Below are positions 18,189 to 28,150 of a DNA stretch of 64,000 nucleotides, in pieces (position 1 is the stretch's first letter; the number at the start of each line of letters is the position of its first letter). Where the stretch lies: positions 1 to 64,000 of the forward strand of contig NZ_NHOY01000013.1 of NCBI RefSeq assembly GCF_002252755.1, given 5' to 3'. The translations under genes and the position numbers were made by a program. The notes beneath the pieces are model-generated. The model did not search any database. It saw only the letters and a list, made by a program, of their open reading frames with translations, and was not told where the DNA came from. The DNA comes from Halorubrum sp. Hd13. Lineage in GTDB: Archaea > Halobacteriota > Halobacteria > Halobacteriales > Haloferacaceae.

Positions 18189-19517
18189 TCAACAGGAGCA
18201 GTAGTAGTCGCGGTCGACGAACGCCGTCTCGAACAGCTTCGCGGCCGGGGCGGGGTCGGAGGGCCGGTAGACGCCGGTCGTCAGGTCGCCCTCGCGCTCG
18301 AAGGCGCCGGAGACGAGCCGCCGCCAGTCGGCGGTCGAGAGCTGGTCCCAGAAGGCGTCGTCGCCCGCGAGAAGCGAGAGGTAGTCTCGGAGGGACACCC
18401 ACCGGGTCGGCTCGGTTCCGCCGGACTCGTACGCCGCGTCGGTGACCGCGGCGTAGGCGGCCATCGGGAGGTTCGCCCCCGCGGCGACGGGCATCGAGAT
18501 CCACTTCCACGGGCGGGTGTTGACGTCGAGCAGGAGGTACTCCTCGCGGTCGGCGTCGAAGACGAACTCCGCCTCGCTGATCCCGTGGTAGCCGGCGTCG
18601 TCGAGCACCGCGAGCGCGCGCTCCGCGATCGCGGGCTCGTCGGCCGTCTCGACCAGACAGGACGTGCCGAACTGCTGGGGGTACCGCACCGCCGCGTTGC
18701 CGACGACCGCGAGCGCGTCGCCGGTCCCCGACGGCGGCACGTAGGAGGCGAGCGAGTGGTCCCGACCCGTCGCGATATCGACGCGCTTCTGGGCCATCAC
18801 GGCGATCCCCTCGTCGCTCGCGGCCGCCACGACGTCCTCGAACTCCCCCCGGTCGGCGACCTCGATCACGTTGGTGCCGAACGCCTCCTCGAAGTCGCGC
18901 TTGAGCTCGGGTTTCACCACCAGCGGGAAGCCGAGCGCGGCGGCGGCCTCGTCGACCCCGGCGTCCGGCTCGCGCGTCGCCGCCGACGCGGTCTCCGCCA
19001 GCCGGTACGTCTCGGGGTACGGCACGCCGAGCGCCTCGCAGGCCGCGTACAGCGACGACTTGTTCAACACGTCGTCGAGCGTGTCGATCCCGGCGAAGGG
19101 GAGCCGGACGCCGTCGGGGTCGGCCTCGGCGTACGCCAGCGCCCACTCGTCCATGCAGCCGAACGCGACCGCCTCGGTCCCCGCGGCGTCGACGACCGCC
19201 TCCACGTCGTCGCGGAAGCCGTCGAGGTCGTCGAGGGGGTAGCTGACCGCGCCCGCGAAGTCGACCGCGTCCGAGGGCGGAGCGAGCCCGTCGTGGCGGA
19301 CCGCGCCGGCCTCGCCGGAGTCGGTACCGGCCGCGCCGCCCCCCTCGGCGTCGCCGGCGCGGTCGAGCGCGATCACGGGCACGTCGTGGGCGTCGAGCGC
19401 GCGAGCGACGCCGAGTCCGGTCACGTGGGCGTTGCTGACGAGGGCCGGCGGACGGTCGAACGAGGCGTCCGCGAGCGCTTCGAGGAGCGCCTCGGTCGAG
19501 AGGAACTGCGCTGCCAT
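18189..19517 (-). CDS. ATP-grasp carboxylate-amine ligase-like protein
   Basis: A 442-residue protein. The N-terminal third is a pre-ATP-grasp domain (PALVSNAHVTGLGVARALDA). The ATP-grasp core contains GFPLVVKPELK (about residue 197), an insert, then EAEFVFDADREEYLLLDVNTRPWKW with the metal-binding Glu and Asn. Such enzymes ligate a carboxylate to an amine with ATP cleavage through an acyl-phosphate. The unusual C-terminus, YYCSC, could bind metal or be modified. The second substrate is unknown, and the gene appears monocistronic. Confidence 0.85.
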   Translation of the reverse strand: MAAQFLSTEALLEALADASFDRPPALVSNAHVTGLGVARALDAHDVPVIALDRAGDAEGGGAAGTDSGEAGAVRHDGLAPPSDAVDFAGAVSYPLDDLDGFRDDVEAVVDAAGTEAVAFGCMDEWALAYAEADPDGVRLPFAGIDTLDDVLNKSSLYAACEALGVPYPETYRLAETASAATREPDAGVDEAAAALGFPLVVKPELKRDFEEAFGTNVIEVADRGEFEDVVAAASDEGIAVMAQKRVDIATGRDHSLASYVPPSGTGDALAVVGNAAVRYPQQFGTSCLVETADEPAIAERALAVLDDAGYHGISEAEFVFDADREEYLLLDVNTRPWKWISMPVAAGANLPMAAYAAVTDAAYESGGTEPTRWVSLRDYLSLLAGDDAFWDQLSTADWRRLVSGAFEREGDLTTGVYRPSDPAPAAKLFETAFVDRDYYCSC

Positions 19518-19621
19518 ACGCGGCGTTGACCGTCCGAATACAAAGGCGCACCAGTATCGGCTCCGCGTGCCACTACCGGTGACGCAACGCGCTTTTGTTC
19601 GCGCCGCGCCTCCCTCTCTGT

Positions 19622-20128
19622 ATGAGCGAGACAGAGCTTCCCGGGCGGGTCCGACGCGCGTTCGCGGACCACGGCTCCTTCGAGCCCGCGGACGACGCGG
19701 GCGTGTGGACCTCCGAAACGACCGCGTTCGACGGGACGGTGCGCGCCGAGCCCGCCGAGGACGGCCGAGTGCGGTTCGCGGTGACCGTCCGGGTGCCGAC
19801 CTTCTCGGCGGCGACCGCGAGCGAGGTCGCCGAGGTGGTCGAGGAGGGGTGGACCGAGACGTTCGAGCTCCGAGTCGTCGACGTCGGCGGCGTGACGCGC
19901 GGCGACCGCGAGTTCGACCCGACCGTCGCGGTCGGCGACGACGAGATCGCCGTCGAGTTCGAGCTGACCGATATCAACGAGCGACGCGGCGTCGACGACG
20001 CGGGGGCGCTCATCGACTTCGTCGAGGGGACCTACGTGCAGGGCGTGATCCCCGGCTACGAGTACGTCGACCCCGTCGCGGGACTCCTGTCGGCGGCGCG
20101 TCAGCAGGGGAACGACGGCGCGGTTTAA
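19622..20128 (+). CDS. Haloarchaeal DUF5813-like protein
   Basis: A 168-residue acidic protein starting MSETELPGRVRRAFADHGSF. It has two alpha/beta halves and no membrane segment or catalytic motif. I recall this pattern as the haloarchaea-restricted family DUF5813, from memory. GCTTTTGTTC (19591-19600) is a TATA-like box about 27 nt before the ATG and fixes the start. Function unknown. Confidence 0.72.
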   Translation: MSETELPGRVRRAFADHGSFEPADDAGVWTSETTAFDGTVRAEPAEDGRVRFAVTVRVPTFSAATASEVAEVVEEGWTETFELRVVDVGGVTRGDREFDPTVAVGDDEIAVEFELTDINERRGVDDAGALIDFVEGTYVQGVIPGYEYVDPVAGLLSAARQQGNDGAV

Positions 20129-20140
20129 GTGGGAGTCAGG

Positions 20141-20235
20141 GCGGACCGGCCGCGGACTGGCCACGGACGCCTGCGGACCGGCCGCGGACGCTCGCGGATC
20201 GGCCGCGGACGCTCGCGGATCGGCCGCCGGCAGCG
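20141..20235. repeat. 21-bp GC-rich tandem repeats
   Basis: The unit GCGGATCGGCCGCGGACGCT plus C repeats with a period of exactly 21 bp from 20173 (20173, 20194, 20215). A related degenerate unit starts at 20141. The array fills most of the gap between the DUF5813-like gene and the small membrane-protein gene. There are no spacers, so it is not CRISPR. Confidence 0.75.
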
Positions 20236-20277
20236 CCGGGGCGATAGGGGCAAATGCCGGGAGCCCGTACGGGAGGT

Positions 20278-20601
20278 ATGCTTGCGCTGATCGGGTTCGT
20301 CAGCCTCCTCGCCCTCGTGGCGTTCCACACGCTGGTCGCCGGGGTGACGACCCGCTTCTTCCGGCTTCGGCTGTCGACGTCGTGGGGGTCGGTGGTGTAC
20401 ACGATCGTGTTGACACCGATGCTCCTACTGATCTCGACGCTCGTGTTCACGGGCGCGCTCAACGTCGGCGCCGGGGTCAACCTCGGCAGCACGACCGTCC
20501 TGTTCGGACTGCTTGTCTTCCTCCCGGTCGTGCTCGGCGCGGCCATCGACTACCTCTACGTGCCCTCGCCGGAGGAGTACGAGCTGCCGGACACGCAGTA
20601 G
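20278..20601 (+). CDS. Small three-segment membrane protein
   Basis: A 107-residue protein starting MLALIGFVSLLALVAFHTLV. It has three predicted membrane helices (about residues 2-22, 42-62 and 75-95) and a short polar tail, EEYELPDTQ. An in-frame ATG at 20254 would add eight residues. The purine run GGGAGG lies just before ATG 20278 but too close to act as a normal ribosome-binding site. Function unknown; it resembles haloarchaeal small membrane proteins without named domains. Confidence 0.72.
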   Translation: MLALIGFVSLLALVAFHTLVAGVTTRFFRLRLSTSWGSVVYTIVLTPMLLLISTLVFTGALNVGAGVNLGSTTVLFGLLVFLPVVLGAAIDYLYVPSPEEYELPDTQ

Positions 20602-20636
20602 GGGGACGACCCGGACGAAATCACGCGGGCGGCGAC

Positions 20637-21236
20637 CTACTCCTCGACCAGGTCCGCGACGACCTCCGCGACGCGGGCCGTGACGTCCTCGGGCGACCGC
20701 GCCGCGTCGACGCGGACGAACCGGTCCGGCTCCGCCTCGATCAGCCGCTCGTAGTTGTCGCGGACCGCGGCGAGGTAGCCGTCCTGCTCGAACTTGTTCG
20801 TGCGGCCCGCGCGCTCGGCGGCGGCGCGGGCGTCCAGGTCGAGGTAGACCGTCGCGTCGGGCGGCCGCGAGAAGGGCTCGTGGACGCGTCGGATGTATTC
20901 GAGGGGGTCGACACCGCCGAGCGCGACGTCGCTCGCGTCGAGCGTCGCGGCCTGATAAGCGAAGCGGGAGTCGGAGTAGCGGTCGGAGACGACGAGGTCG
21001 CCGTCGGCGAGGGCGGGCCGAATCGTCCCGGAGAGGTGGTTCGCGTGGTCCGCGGTCAGCAGGAACAGCTCCGCGAGCGGATCGGCGTCGTCGGCCGCGA
21101 TCGACCGGTCGACCGCCTCGCCGTACCAGCTGTCGGTGGGCTCCCGGGTGAACGTCGCGTCGGGGTAGCGCTCGCGGAGCGCCTCCCAGACGGTCGTCTT
21201 CCCGCTCCCGTCGAGCCCCTCCAGCGTGATCAGCAT
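20637..21236 (-). CDS. tmk: Thymidylate kinase
   Basis: A 199-residue enzyme phosphorylating dTMP to dTDP. The P-loop [14 protein letters not shown] is at residues 6-19, the DR(Y/H) motif appears as [14 protein letters not shown] (about 80), and the R-rich lid follows. ATG 21236 begins the conserved [14 protein letters not shown]; the longer open frame upstream is a shadow of the opposite-strand transporter. It is divergent from the CNNM gene. Confidence 0.95.
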   Translation of the reverse strand: MLITLEGLDGSGKTTVWEALRERYPDATFTREPTDSWYGEAVDRSIAADDADPLAELFLLTADHANHLSGTIRPALADGDLVVSDRYSDSRFAYQAATLDASDVALGGVDPLEYIRRVHEPFSRPPDATVYLDLDARAAAERAGRTNKFEQDGYLAAVRDNYERLIEAEPDRFVRVDAARSPEDVTARVAEVVADLVEE

Positions 21237-21320
21237 GGTCGCGCTCGGACGCGCCGGGGAATAAACGGTCCGGGTTCCGCGAGCGCGACGTGCCCTCCGG
21301 ATTCCGGGGGCGTGGACGTG

Positions 21321-21330
21321 CCCCTTTTTA
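21321..21330 (+). promoter_or_regulatory. TATA-like box before the CNNM leader ORF
   Basis: CCCCTTTTTA is centred about 28 nt before ATG 21355, not before the main start at 21399. This places the expected transcript start at the mini-ORF. Confidence 0.5.
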
Positions 21331-21354
21331 GTGACCCGCTGACGAACTACCGTC

Positions 21355-21405
21355 ATGACCAGCCACGCTCCCGCGCCGCGACCGACAGGGAGGCATCGAT
21401 GGTAG
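21355..21405 (+). CDS. Leader mini-ORF (16 aa) overlapping the CNNM gene start
   Basis: It reads [16 protein letters not shown] and ends TAG at 21403-21405, past the main gene ATG at 21399 and in another frame. Its ATG is the first after the TATA box and is at the leaderless position. If the transcript is leaderless, ribosomes must read this peptide before reaching the transporter. Expression is inferred from position only. Confidence 0.4.
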   Translation: MTSHAPAPRPTGRHRW

Positions 21406-22763
21406 CCGTCGCGGTCTCCGTCAGTCGCGTGTTCGGCGCGCTGGTGTTGGTGGTGCTGAACGGCTTCTTCGTCGCGTCGGAGTTCGCGTTCGTCCGGGTC
21501 CGGTCCACTTCGGTCGAACAGCTCGCCGCCGAGGGTCGGCCCGGGTCGGGCGCGCTCCAGGACGTGATGGGGAGTCTCGACGACTACCTCGCGGCGACGC
21601 AGCTCGGGATCACGCTCGCGTCGCTCGGGCTCGGGTGGATCGGCGAGCCCGCGGTGGCCGCGCTCATCGAGCCCGTGCTCGGGTCCGTGCTCCCGGAGAG
21701 CGCAGTCCACCTCGTCGCGTTCGCGATCGGGTTCAGCGTCATCACCTTCCTCCACGTGGTGTTCGGCGAGCTGGCGCCGAAGACGATCGCCATCGCGCAG
21801 GCCGAGCGCATGGCGCTCATGCTCGCCCCGCCGATGAAGCTCTCCTACTACCTGTTCTCGCCCGGCATCGTCGTCTTTAATGGGGCCGCGAACGCCTTCA
21901 CCCGCGCCATCGGGATCCCGCCCGCGTCGGAGACCGACGAGACGATGGGCGAACGCGAGATCCGGCGCGTCCTCGCGCGCTCGGGCGAGGCCGGCCGCGT
22001 CGACCCCAGCGAGGTCGACATGATCGAGGGCGTCTTCCAGCTCGACGACACCGTCGTCCGGGAGGTGATGGTGCCGCGGCCGGACGTGGTGACCCTCGCC
22101 GCCGAGCTGACCCTCCCCGAGATCCGCGAGACGGTGCTGGAGGCGGGACACACTCGGTACCCGGTCGTGACCGACGAGGACGCCGACCGCGTGGTGGGTT
22201 TCGTCGACGTGAAGGACGTGTTGCGCGCCGGCGAGGACGGCGACGAGTCGGCGACGGCCGCCGGCCTCGCGCGGGAGATCGTCGTCGTGCCCGAGACGAC
22301 GGCGATCGGCGACCTCCTCGTCCAGTTCCGGGAGGAGCGCCGGCAGATGGCCGCCGTCGTCGACGAGTGGGGCGCCTTCGAGGGGATCGTCACCGTCGAG
22401 GACATCGCGGAGGCGCTCGTCGGCGACCTCCGCGACGAGTTCGACACCGAGCGCGGCGAGCACACGATCCGCACGCGGGAGGGCGGCGCGTACGAGGCCG
22501 ACGGCTCCGTCTCCCTCTCCGTCGTCAACGACGCGCTCGGGACCGACCTCGAGGGCAACGGGTACGACACGCTCGGCGGGCTCGTGTTGGACCGGCTCGG
22601 CCGCACGCCGGAATCGGGCGACGTCGCCGAGGCCGGCGGCCACCGCTTCGAGGTCACCGCCGTCGACGGTGCCCGGATCTCGACGGTGCGGATAGCGTCG
22701 ATCGACGGCGGCGACGGAGCGGGCGGCGGGAGACCGGGAGCCGGCGGCGACGGCGGCGCGTGA
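21399..22763 (+). CDS. CNNM/CorC-type transporter (hemolysin family)
   Basis: A 454-residue protein starting [12 protein letters not shown]. Residues 1-190 are the CNNM membrane domain ([17 protein letters not shown], then [15 protein letters not shown]). Two CBS domains follow (about 215-340; [32 protein letters not shown]). A CorC_HlyC domain lies at the C-terminus (about 355-440), and the last residues are Gly-rich. Family members mediate Mg2+/Co2+ or Na+-coupled Mg2+ transport. The upstream frame is open but non-homologous, so the ATG at 21399 is the best start. It is overlapped by a 16-codon leader ORF. Confidence 0.92.
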   Translation: MVAVAVSVSRVFGALVLVVLNGFFVASEFAFVRVRSTSVEQLAAEGRPGSGALQDVMGSLDDYLAATQLGITLASLGLGWIGEPAVAALIEPVLGSVLPESAVHLVAFAIGFSVITFLHVVFGELAPKTIAIAQAERMALMLAPPMKLSYYLFSPGIVVFNGAANAFTRAIGIPPASETDETMGEREIRRVLARSGEAGRVDPSEVDMIEGVFQLDDTVVREVMVPRPDVVTLAAELTLPEIRETVLEAGHTRYPVVTDEDADRVVGFVDVKDVLRAGEDGDESATAAGLAREIVVVPETTAIGDLLVQFREERRQMAAVVDEWGAFEGIVTVEDIAEALVGDLRDEFDTERGEHTIRTREGGAYEADGSVSLSVVNDALGTDLEGNGYDTLGGLVLDRLGRTPESGDVAEAGGHRFEVTAVDGARISTVRIASIDGGDGAGGGRPGAGGDGGA

Positions 22764-22814
22764 CCGGTCGACGGGCGCGGGCGTTTTTTATCTGTCGGCC
22801 GCGACTCTCCGCGC

Positions 22815-23681
22815 ATGTTCGACCGGATCCTGTTCCCGACCGACGGCGGCGACGGGGCGGACGCGACGTTCGACCACGTCCTCGACCTGGCCGCGGACCA
22901 CGACGCGACGGTCCACGTGCTCAACGTCGCCGACACGACCCACGACAGCGTCACGCGAGTCGGTCGAGACGTGGTCGACGTGCTCGAACGCGAGGGCGAG
23001 GACGTCGTCGACGCGGCCGCGGAGCGGGCCGCTGACCGCGGCGTCGAGACCGTCACGGCGGTGCTCCAGGGCGGCGTGGGCGAGACGATCGTCGCGTACG
23101 CGGCGGAACACGAGGTCGACCTCGTCGCGATGCCGACGCGCGGGCGGGAGGGCCTCGACCAACTGCTCCTCGGGAGCACGACCGAGCGCGTCGTCCGCCG
23201 GTCGCCGGTCCCGGTGCTCAGCCTCCGGCCCGACGGCGGGGCGCCGCGGTACCCGTACCGGAACGTGCTCCTGCCGACCGACGGGAGCGATCGGGCCGCC
23301 GAGGCGCTCGACCGCGCCGTGGCGCTGGCGGCGCGAAGCGGGGCGACGCTCCACGTGCTCTCCGTCGTCGACGTCGGGACCATCGGGGCCGAGGCGTACT
23401 CGGGCACCGACGCGCTCGTGTCGGCGTCCGAGGAGACGGTCGCGGACGCCGTCGCCGTCGCCGAGGCGGCGGGCGTGGAGACGGTCGAACGCGTCGAGGT
23501 CGGCTCGTCGGCGGCCCGCGGGATCCGGTCGTATATCGCGGACCACGACGTCGACCTCGTGGTCATGGGCACCCGGGGGTTGACCGGCGTCGAGCGCTAC
23601 CTGCTCGGGAGCGTCGCCGAGCGCACCGTCCGGACCTCCCCGGTGCCGGTGTTGACCGTGCCGGAGAGCGACTCGGAGTGA
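22815..23681 (+). CDS. Tandem universal stress protein
   Basis: A 288-residue protein made of two Usp domains (residues about 1-140 and 147-288). They start FDRILFPTDGGDGAD and RNVLLPTDGSDRAAEALDRA. Each ends with a GxxGxxxxLLGS-type nucleotide loop (REGLDQLLLGSTTERVVR; LTGVERYLLGSVAERTVR), so both should bind ATP. GTTTTTTATC (22783-22792) gives a TATA box 27 nt before the ATG. It is cytoplasmic and monocistronic. Confidence 0.92.
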   Translation: MFDRILFPTDGGDGADATFDHVLDLAADHDATVHVLNVADTTHDSVTRVGRDVVDVLEREGEDVVDAAAERAADRGVETVTAVLQGGVGETIVAYAAEHEVDLVAMPTRGREGLDQLLLGSTTERVVRRSPVPVLSLRPDGGAPRYPYRNVLLPTDGSDRAAEALDRAVALAARSGATLHVLSVVDVGTIGAEAYSGTDALVSASEETVADAVAVAEAAGVETVERVEVGSSAARGIRSYIADHDVDLVVMGTRGLTGVERYLLGSVAERTVRTSPVPVLTVPESDSE

Positions 23682-23828
23682 GGCGGACGCGAGCACGGAA
23701 CGAGGTCTGATCCCGGTCCTGAACGAGATTGGAGTGAGGCCGGCCGCCGAGGTCGAAACCGCGACACCGCTCCGCGCGCCGCCCGACATCGCGGTAGGTT
23801 TACGGGGGCTCCTCGCATTACTCCGCGC

Positions 23829-24725
23829 ATGAAGGTGTTGGTAGCAGGCGGGACCGGGTTCATCGGGTCGTACCTCTGTCGCGCGCTCGCCGAGGGGGGC
23901 CACGACGTGACCGCCCTCTCCCGCTCGGGGAGCGAGACGCCGGAGGGCGTCGACGTCGTCAGGGGCGACGTCACGGACTACGACTCGATCGCCGGGGCGG
24001 TGGAGGGGCAGGACGCCGTGGTGAATCTGGTCGCGCTCTCGCCGCTGTTCGAGCCGAAGGGCGGCAACGTGATGCACGACCGGATCCACCGCGGCGGCAC
24101 GGAGAACCTCGTGAACGCCGCCGAGGCGGGCGGGGTCGACCGGTTCCTCCAGCTCAGCGCGCTCGGGGCCGACCCCGACGGCGACACGGCGTACATCCGC
24201 GCGAAGGGGGAGGCCGAGGAGATCGTTCGCCGGAGCGGCCTCGACTGGACGATCTTCCGGCCGTCGGTCGTCTTCGGCGAGGGCGGGGAGTTCGTCTCGT
24301 TCACCAAGCGGCTGAAGGGGATGTTCGCCCCGGGGCTTCCGCTGTACCCGCTTCCCGGCGGCGGGAAGACCCGGTTCCAGCCGATCCACGTCGAGGACCT
24401 CGTTCCGATGTTGGTGGACGCGCTGGAGGAGGAGGAACACGTCGGCGAGACCTATGAGATCGGCGGCCCGGAGACGCTGACGCTCCGGCAGGTGACCGAC
24501 CTCGTGTACGAGGCCGAACGCAAGGGCGTCACCATCGTCCCGCTGCCGATGCCGCTCGCCAAAATCGGCCTGTCGGTGCTGGGCGCCGTGCCCGGCTTTC
24601 CGATGGGGCCCGACCAGTACCGGTCGTTACAGTTCGACAACACGACCGCGGACAACGACGTCGCCGCGTTCGGCGTCGACCCCGGCGAACTGACCACGCT
24701 CGGCGCGCACCTCGGCGTGCGATGA
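23829..24725 (+). CDS. NDUFA9-like NAD(P)-binding SDR protein
   Basis: A 298-residue atypical short-chain dehydrogenase. It starts MKVLVAGGTGFIGSYLCRAL with the GxxGxxG dinucleotide motif. Later features are VVNLVALSPLFEPKGGNVM, LQLSALGAD, and a weakly conserved active-site region without a classic YxxxK. This matches the complex I NDUFA9/39-kDa-like subfamily, whose members bind NAD(P)H structurally or act as epimerase/reductases. TAGGTTTACG (23795-23804) lies about 29 nt upstream. No complex I genes are near. Confidence 0.85.
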   Translation: MKVLVAGGTGFIGSYLCRALAEGGHDVTALSRSGSETPEGVDVVRGDVTDYDSIAGAVEGQDAVVNLVALSPLFEPKGGNVMHDRIHRGGTENLVNAAEAGGVDRFLQLSALGADPDGDTAYIRAKGEAEEIVRRSGLDWTIFRPSVVFGEGGEFVSFTKRLKGMFAPGLPLYPLPGGGKTRFQPIHVEDLVPMLVDALEEEEHVGETYEIGGPETLTLRQVTDLVYEAERKGVTIVPLPMPLAKIGLSVLGAVPGFPMGPDQYRSLQFDNTTADNDVAAFGVDPGELTTLGAHLGVR

Positions 24726-24838
24726 CGGGGTCGATCGGGGGACGTGACGGCGATCCGGGCGATGACACCGAAGTCGCGGCGCCGTTCGTGTCACTCAGGT
24801 GGCTATCAGCGATGGTAACGGCAACCGAAGGCTTAAAT

Positions 24839-24886
24839 ATGCCTTCACGTTCTGTTTCTTTCAAAGGCCGAGGGAGCACACGATGA
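24839..24886 (+). CDS. Possible leader mini-ORF (15 aa) overlapping cetZ
   Basis: It reads [15 protein letters not shown] and ends TGA inside the cetZ start (ATGA at 24883-24886). Its ATG touches the TATA-like GCTTAAATAT (24831-24840), so it would be transcribed only from a promoter further upstream. It is weaker than the other mini-ORFs for that reason. Confidence 0.2.
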   Translation: MPSRSVSFKGRGSTR

Positions 24887-26061
24887 AACTTGCAATGATC
24901 GGATTCGGACAGGCGGGGGGGAAAGTCGTCGACAAATTCCTGGAGTACGACAAGCGGACGGGATCGGAGATCGTCCGCGCGGCCGCGGCCGTCAACACGG
25001 CCAAGGCCGATCTGATGGGCCTCGAGCACGTCGCCGAGGACCAGCGCGTACTCATCGGGCAGTCCCGGGTGAAGGGCCACGGGGTCGGCGCGGACAACGA
25101 GCTCGGCGCGGAGATCGCCGAGGAGGACATCGACGAGGTGCAGGGTGCCATCGACTCGATCCCGGTCCACGAGGTCGACGCGTTCCTCGTCGTCGCCGGG
25201 CTCGGCGGCGGTACCGGCTCCGGCGGCGCGCCGGTGCTCGCGAAACACCTCAAGCGGATCTACACCGAGCCCGTCTACGGGCTCGGGGTCCTGCCGGGTA
25301 GCGACGAGGGCGGGATCTACACCCTCAACGCGGCCCGCTCGTTCCAGACGTTCGTCCGCGAGGTGGACAACCTGATGGTGTTCGACAACGATGCCTGGCG
25401 GAAGACGGGCGAGTCCGTTCAGGGCGGCTACGAGGAGATCAACGAGGAGATCGTCCGGCGGTTCGGCATCCTCTTCGGCGCCGGCGAGATCCAGCAGGGG
25501 CAGGAGGTCGCCGAGAGCGTCGTCGACTCCTCGGAGATCATCAACACGCTCTCCGGGGGCGGCGTCTCCACCGTCGGCTACGCGGAGGAGGAGGTCGAGG
25601 AGCGCAGCTCGGGGGGACTGCTCTCGCGGCTCCGCAACGACGACGGGGGAGACGAGCTCGACAGCGCGCACACCACGAACCGCATCACCAGCCTCGTCCG
25701 CAAGGCGGCGCTGGGCCGGCTCACGCTCCCCTGCGAGATCGAGGGCGCGGAGCGCGCGCTGCTCGTGCTCGCGGGACCGCCGGAGTACCTCAACCGGAAG
25801 GGCATCGAGCGCGGGCGGAAGTGGCTCGAAGAGCAGACCGGCTCGATGGAGGTCCGCGGCGGGGACTACCCGTACCGCGGCGCCGGCTTCGTCGCGACGG
25901 TGATCCTGCTGGCGGGCGTCACGAACGTCCCGCGGATCAAGGAGCTCCAACAGGTCGCCATCGAGGCGCAGGACAACTTGGACGAGATCCGCGAGGAGAG
26001 CGACGAGAACCTCGACGAGCTCGTCAGCGACGACAGCGACGAGCTGGAATCCCTGTTCTAG
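24883..26061 (+). CDS. cetZ1: CetZ tubulin-superfamily cytoskeletal protein
   Basis: A 392-residue GTPase of the archaeal CetZ family. It starts [20 protein letters not shown], has the tubulin signature [14 protein letters not shown] (about residues 107-120), and ends with an acidic tail ([15 protein letters not shown]). CetZ proteins polymerise and control cell shape and motility in haloarchaea. The gene is followed by cofC and cofG, as I recall for Haloferax volcanii cetZ1, which supports the CetZ1 assignment. GCTTAAATAT is a TATA box about 48 nt upstream, giving a leader of about 20 nt; GAGGGAG at 24870-24876 could act as a ribosome-binding site. Confidence 0.9.
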   Translation: MKLAMIGFGQAGGKVVDKFLEYDKRTGSEIVRAAAAVNTAKADLMGLEHVAEDQRVLIGQSRVKGHGVGADNELGAEIAEEDIDEVQGAIDSIPVHEVDAFLVVAGLGGGTGSGGAPVLAKHLKRIYTEPVYGLGVLPGSDEGGIYTLNAARSFQTFVREVDNLMVFDNDAWRKTGESVQGGYEEINEEIVRRFGILFGAGEIQQGQEVAESVVDSSEIINTLSGGGVSTVGYAEEEVEERSSGGLLSRLRNDDGGDELDSAHTTNRITSLVRKAALGRLTLPCEIEGAERALLVLAGPPEYLNRKGIERGRKWLEEQTGSMEVRGGDYPYRGAGFVATVILLAGVTNVPRIKELQQVAIEAQDNLDEIREESDENLDELVSDDSDELESLF

Positions 26062-26074
26062 GGCGACCCTCCCG

Positions 26075-26770
26075 ATGGAGGTCCTCGTCCCGTTCTCGAC
26101 CGACCGCCCCAAGTCGCGGCTCTCCGCCGTCCTCGACCCGGACGAGCGGAAGGCGTTCGCGCGGGCGATGCTCCGCGACGTGCTCGACGCGGTCCGGGCC
26201 GCCGACGGCGACCCGCGGGTGCTCGCCACCGGCCCGGTCGAGGCCGACCTCGCGTGCCCCGTCGACGTCGACGAGCGGCCGCTGACCGACGCGGTCAACG
26301 CGGCGCTCGACGCGCGGGTCGACGACTCTCCGGAGGACGCGACGCCCGTCGCGGTCGTCATGGCCGACCTCGCGCTCGCGACGCCCGAGGCGCTCCGGGA
26401 GCTGTTCGCGGCCGGTCGCGAGGCCGACGTCGCGATCGCGCCCGGTCGCGGCGGCGGGACGAACGCCTTCGCCGCGAGCCACCCGGCGTTTCGGGTGGAT
26501 TACCACGGCGCTTCCTACCTCGACCACCGGCGGATCGCCGCGGAGGTCGGCGCGAGCGTCGCGGTGGTCGACTCCCACCGGCTCGCGACCGACGTGGACG
26601 AGCCGGCGGACCTCGCGGAACTGCTGATCCACGCCGAGGCGGACGGCGTGGAAGGCGGCGACGACGGCACGGACGACGACGCCGACGGCGGCAGGGCGGC
26701 GCGGTGGCTCCGCGACGCCGGCTTCGCGCTCGACGCGACGGAGGGGCGGGTCGGCGTCGAACGGGAGTGA
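26075..26770 (+). CDS. cofC: 2-phospho-L-lactate guanylyltransferase
   Basis: A 231-residue nucleotidyltransferase of coenzyme F420 synthesis. It activates 2-phospholactate (or phosphoenolpyruvate) with GTP. The conserved N-terminus is [34 protein letters not shown] is the metal-site region, and [11 protein letters not shown] is the hallmark loop. ATG 26075 is 13 nt after the cetZ stop, so it probably shares the cetZ transcript. An acidic insert near residues 190-205 is a halophilic feature. Confidence 0.92.
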   Translation: MEVLVPFSTDRPKSRLSAVLDPDERKAFARAMLRDVLDAVRAADGDPRVLATGPVEADLACPVDVDERPLTDAVNAALDARVDDSPEDATPVAVVMADLALATPEALRELFAAGREADVAIAPGRGGGTNAFAASHPAFRVDYHGASYLDHRRIAAEVGASVAVVDSHRLATDVDEPADLAELLIHAEADGVEGGDDGTDDDADGGRAARWLRDAGFALDATEGRVGVERE

Positions 26771-26846
26771 GCCGGGACGGACCGCATCCGAGCGACCGGG
26801 GCGTCGAGCGCGAAGCCGACGGGCGCGAGGGATCCGGGACCGCGAT

Positions 26847-26856
26847 CCTTTTTGAA
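26847..26856 (+). promoter_or_regulatory. TATA-like box of cofG
   Basis: CCTTTTTGAA is centred 27 nt before GTG 26878 and supports the unusual GTG start of cofG as a leaderless initiation site. Confidence 0.45.
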
Positions 26857-26877
26857 CCGCGAGCGTGAGAAGCGGAC

Positions 26878-28041
26878 GTGTTCACGGCGGCCGGCGAGTA
26901 CGGGATCGACCTCTCGATCGACGCGGACCGCGTCGAGCGGCTGCTCTCGGTGACGCCCGCCGACGTCGACCCCGCGGAGCGGCTCACCTTCGCCCGGAAC
27001 GTCTTCGTGCCGCTGACGACCGCCTGCCGGTACACCTGTACCTACTGCACCTACTACGACGTGCCGGGCGAGGCCTCCCTGCTCTCGCCGGCGGAGGTCC
27101 GCGAGCGCTGCCGCGTCGGCGCCGACGCCGGCTGCACGGAGGCGCTGTTCACGTTCGGCGACGAGCCGGACGACCGGTACACCGAAATCCACGAGACGCT
27201 CGACGAGTGGGGGTTCGACTCGGTCCACGACTACCTGTATCGCGCCTGCGAGATCGCCTTGGAGGAGGGGCTGCTCCCGCACTCGAACCCCGGCGACCTC
27301 ACGGAGTCGCAGTTCGCGGCCCTGCGGGAAGTGAACGCCTCGATGGGCGTCATGCTGGAGACGACCGCCGACGTCGACGCGCACGGCGGCGGTCGGCGGA
27401 AGACCCCCGGCCAGCGGCTCAACACGATCCGGGCCGCGGGCCGCCGAGGCGTCCCGTTCACCACGGGGATCCTCGTCGGCATCGGCGAGGATTGGCGGGA
27501 CCGCGCGGAGAGCCTCCTCGCGATACGCCGGCTCCACGAGCGCCACGGCCACGTCCAGGAGGTGATCGTGCAGAACGTCGTCCCGAACGAGCGGTCGGAC
27601 TTCGCGAAGCCCGATCTCCGGACGATGCGCCGCGTCGTCGCGATGGCCCGGGCGGCGCTCCCCCCGGAGGTGTCGGTACAGGTCCCGCCGAACCTCTCGC
27701 CCGCGGCCGACCTCGTCGACTGCGGGATAGACGACCTCGGCGGCGTCTCGCCGGTGACGGACGACTACATCAACCCGGCCTACGAGTGGCCCGACCTCGA
27801 CGGCCTCCGGGCGGTCGCCGACGCGGGCGGGATGCCCCTCCGCGAGCGGCTCCCGACCTACGAGCGGTACCTCCCGGACGACCTCCGACCGGCGGGCGTC
27901 GACCCCGCCCGCTCGCCGGCGGGCCGCGACGGGTGGCTCCCCTCCGCGGTGATCGACCGGATCCGCGCGGACGACGTCCACGGGCGGCGGCTTCGCGGGG
28001 TCGCCCGCGGCGACGGACCGCTCGCGGTCCGCGGCGACTGA
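26878..28041 (+). CDS. cofG: FO synthase subunit CofG (radical SAM)
   Basis: A 387-residue radical SAM enzyme that, with CofH, makes 7,8-didemethyl-8-hydroxy-5-deazariboflavin, the F420 chromophore. The iron-sulfur motif is CRYTCTYCTYYDVPG (CxxxCxxC, about residues 48-55). GDEPDDRY and the Asn-rich HSNPGDLTE block follow. The GTG start is supported by a well-spaced TATA box. cofH is not in the window. The upstream cofC gene provides the next part of the pathway. Confidence 0.93.
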   Translation: MFTAAGEYGIDLSIDADRVERLLSVTPADVDPAERLTFARNVFVPLTTACRYTCTYCTYYDVPGEASLLSPAEVRERCRVGADAGCTEALFTFGDEPDDRYTEIHETLDEWGFDSVHDYLYRACEIALEEGLLPHSNPGDLTESQFAALREVNASMGVMLETTADVDAHGGGRRKTPGQRLNTIRAAGRRGVPFTTGILVGIGEDWRDRAESLLAIRRLHERHGHVQEVIVQNVVPNERSDFAKPDLRTMRRVVAMARAALPPEVSVQVPPNLSPAADLVDCGIDDLGGVSPVTDDYINPAYEWPDLDGLRAVADAGGMPLRERLPTYERYLPDDLRPAGVDPARSPAGRDGWLPSAVIDRIRADDVHGRRLRGVARGDGPLAVRGD

Positions 28042-28150
28042 GCGGACCCCGGTTCGCGGGTCGCGTGCGGCTCCGAACCGGGCGACAGACCCGGGATAAA
28101 CAACTGCGCTGCCAGTAGCTTCTTTAAATACCTCTCCGAATGGGTGCGTG

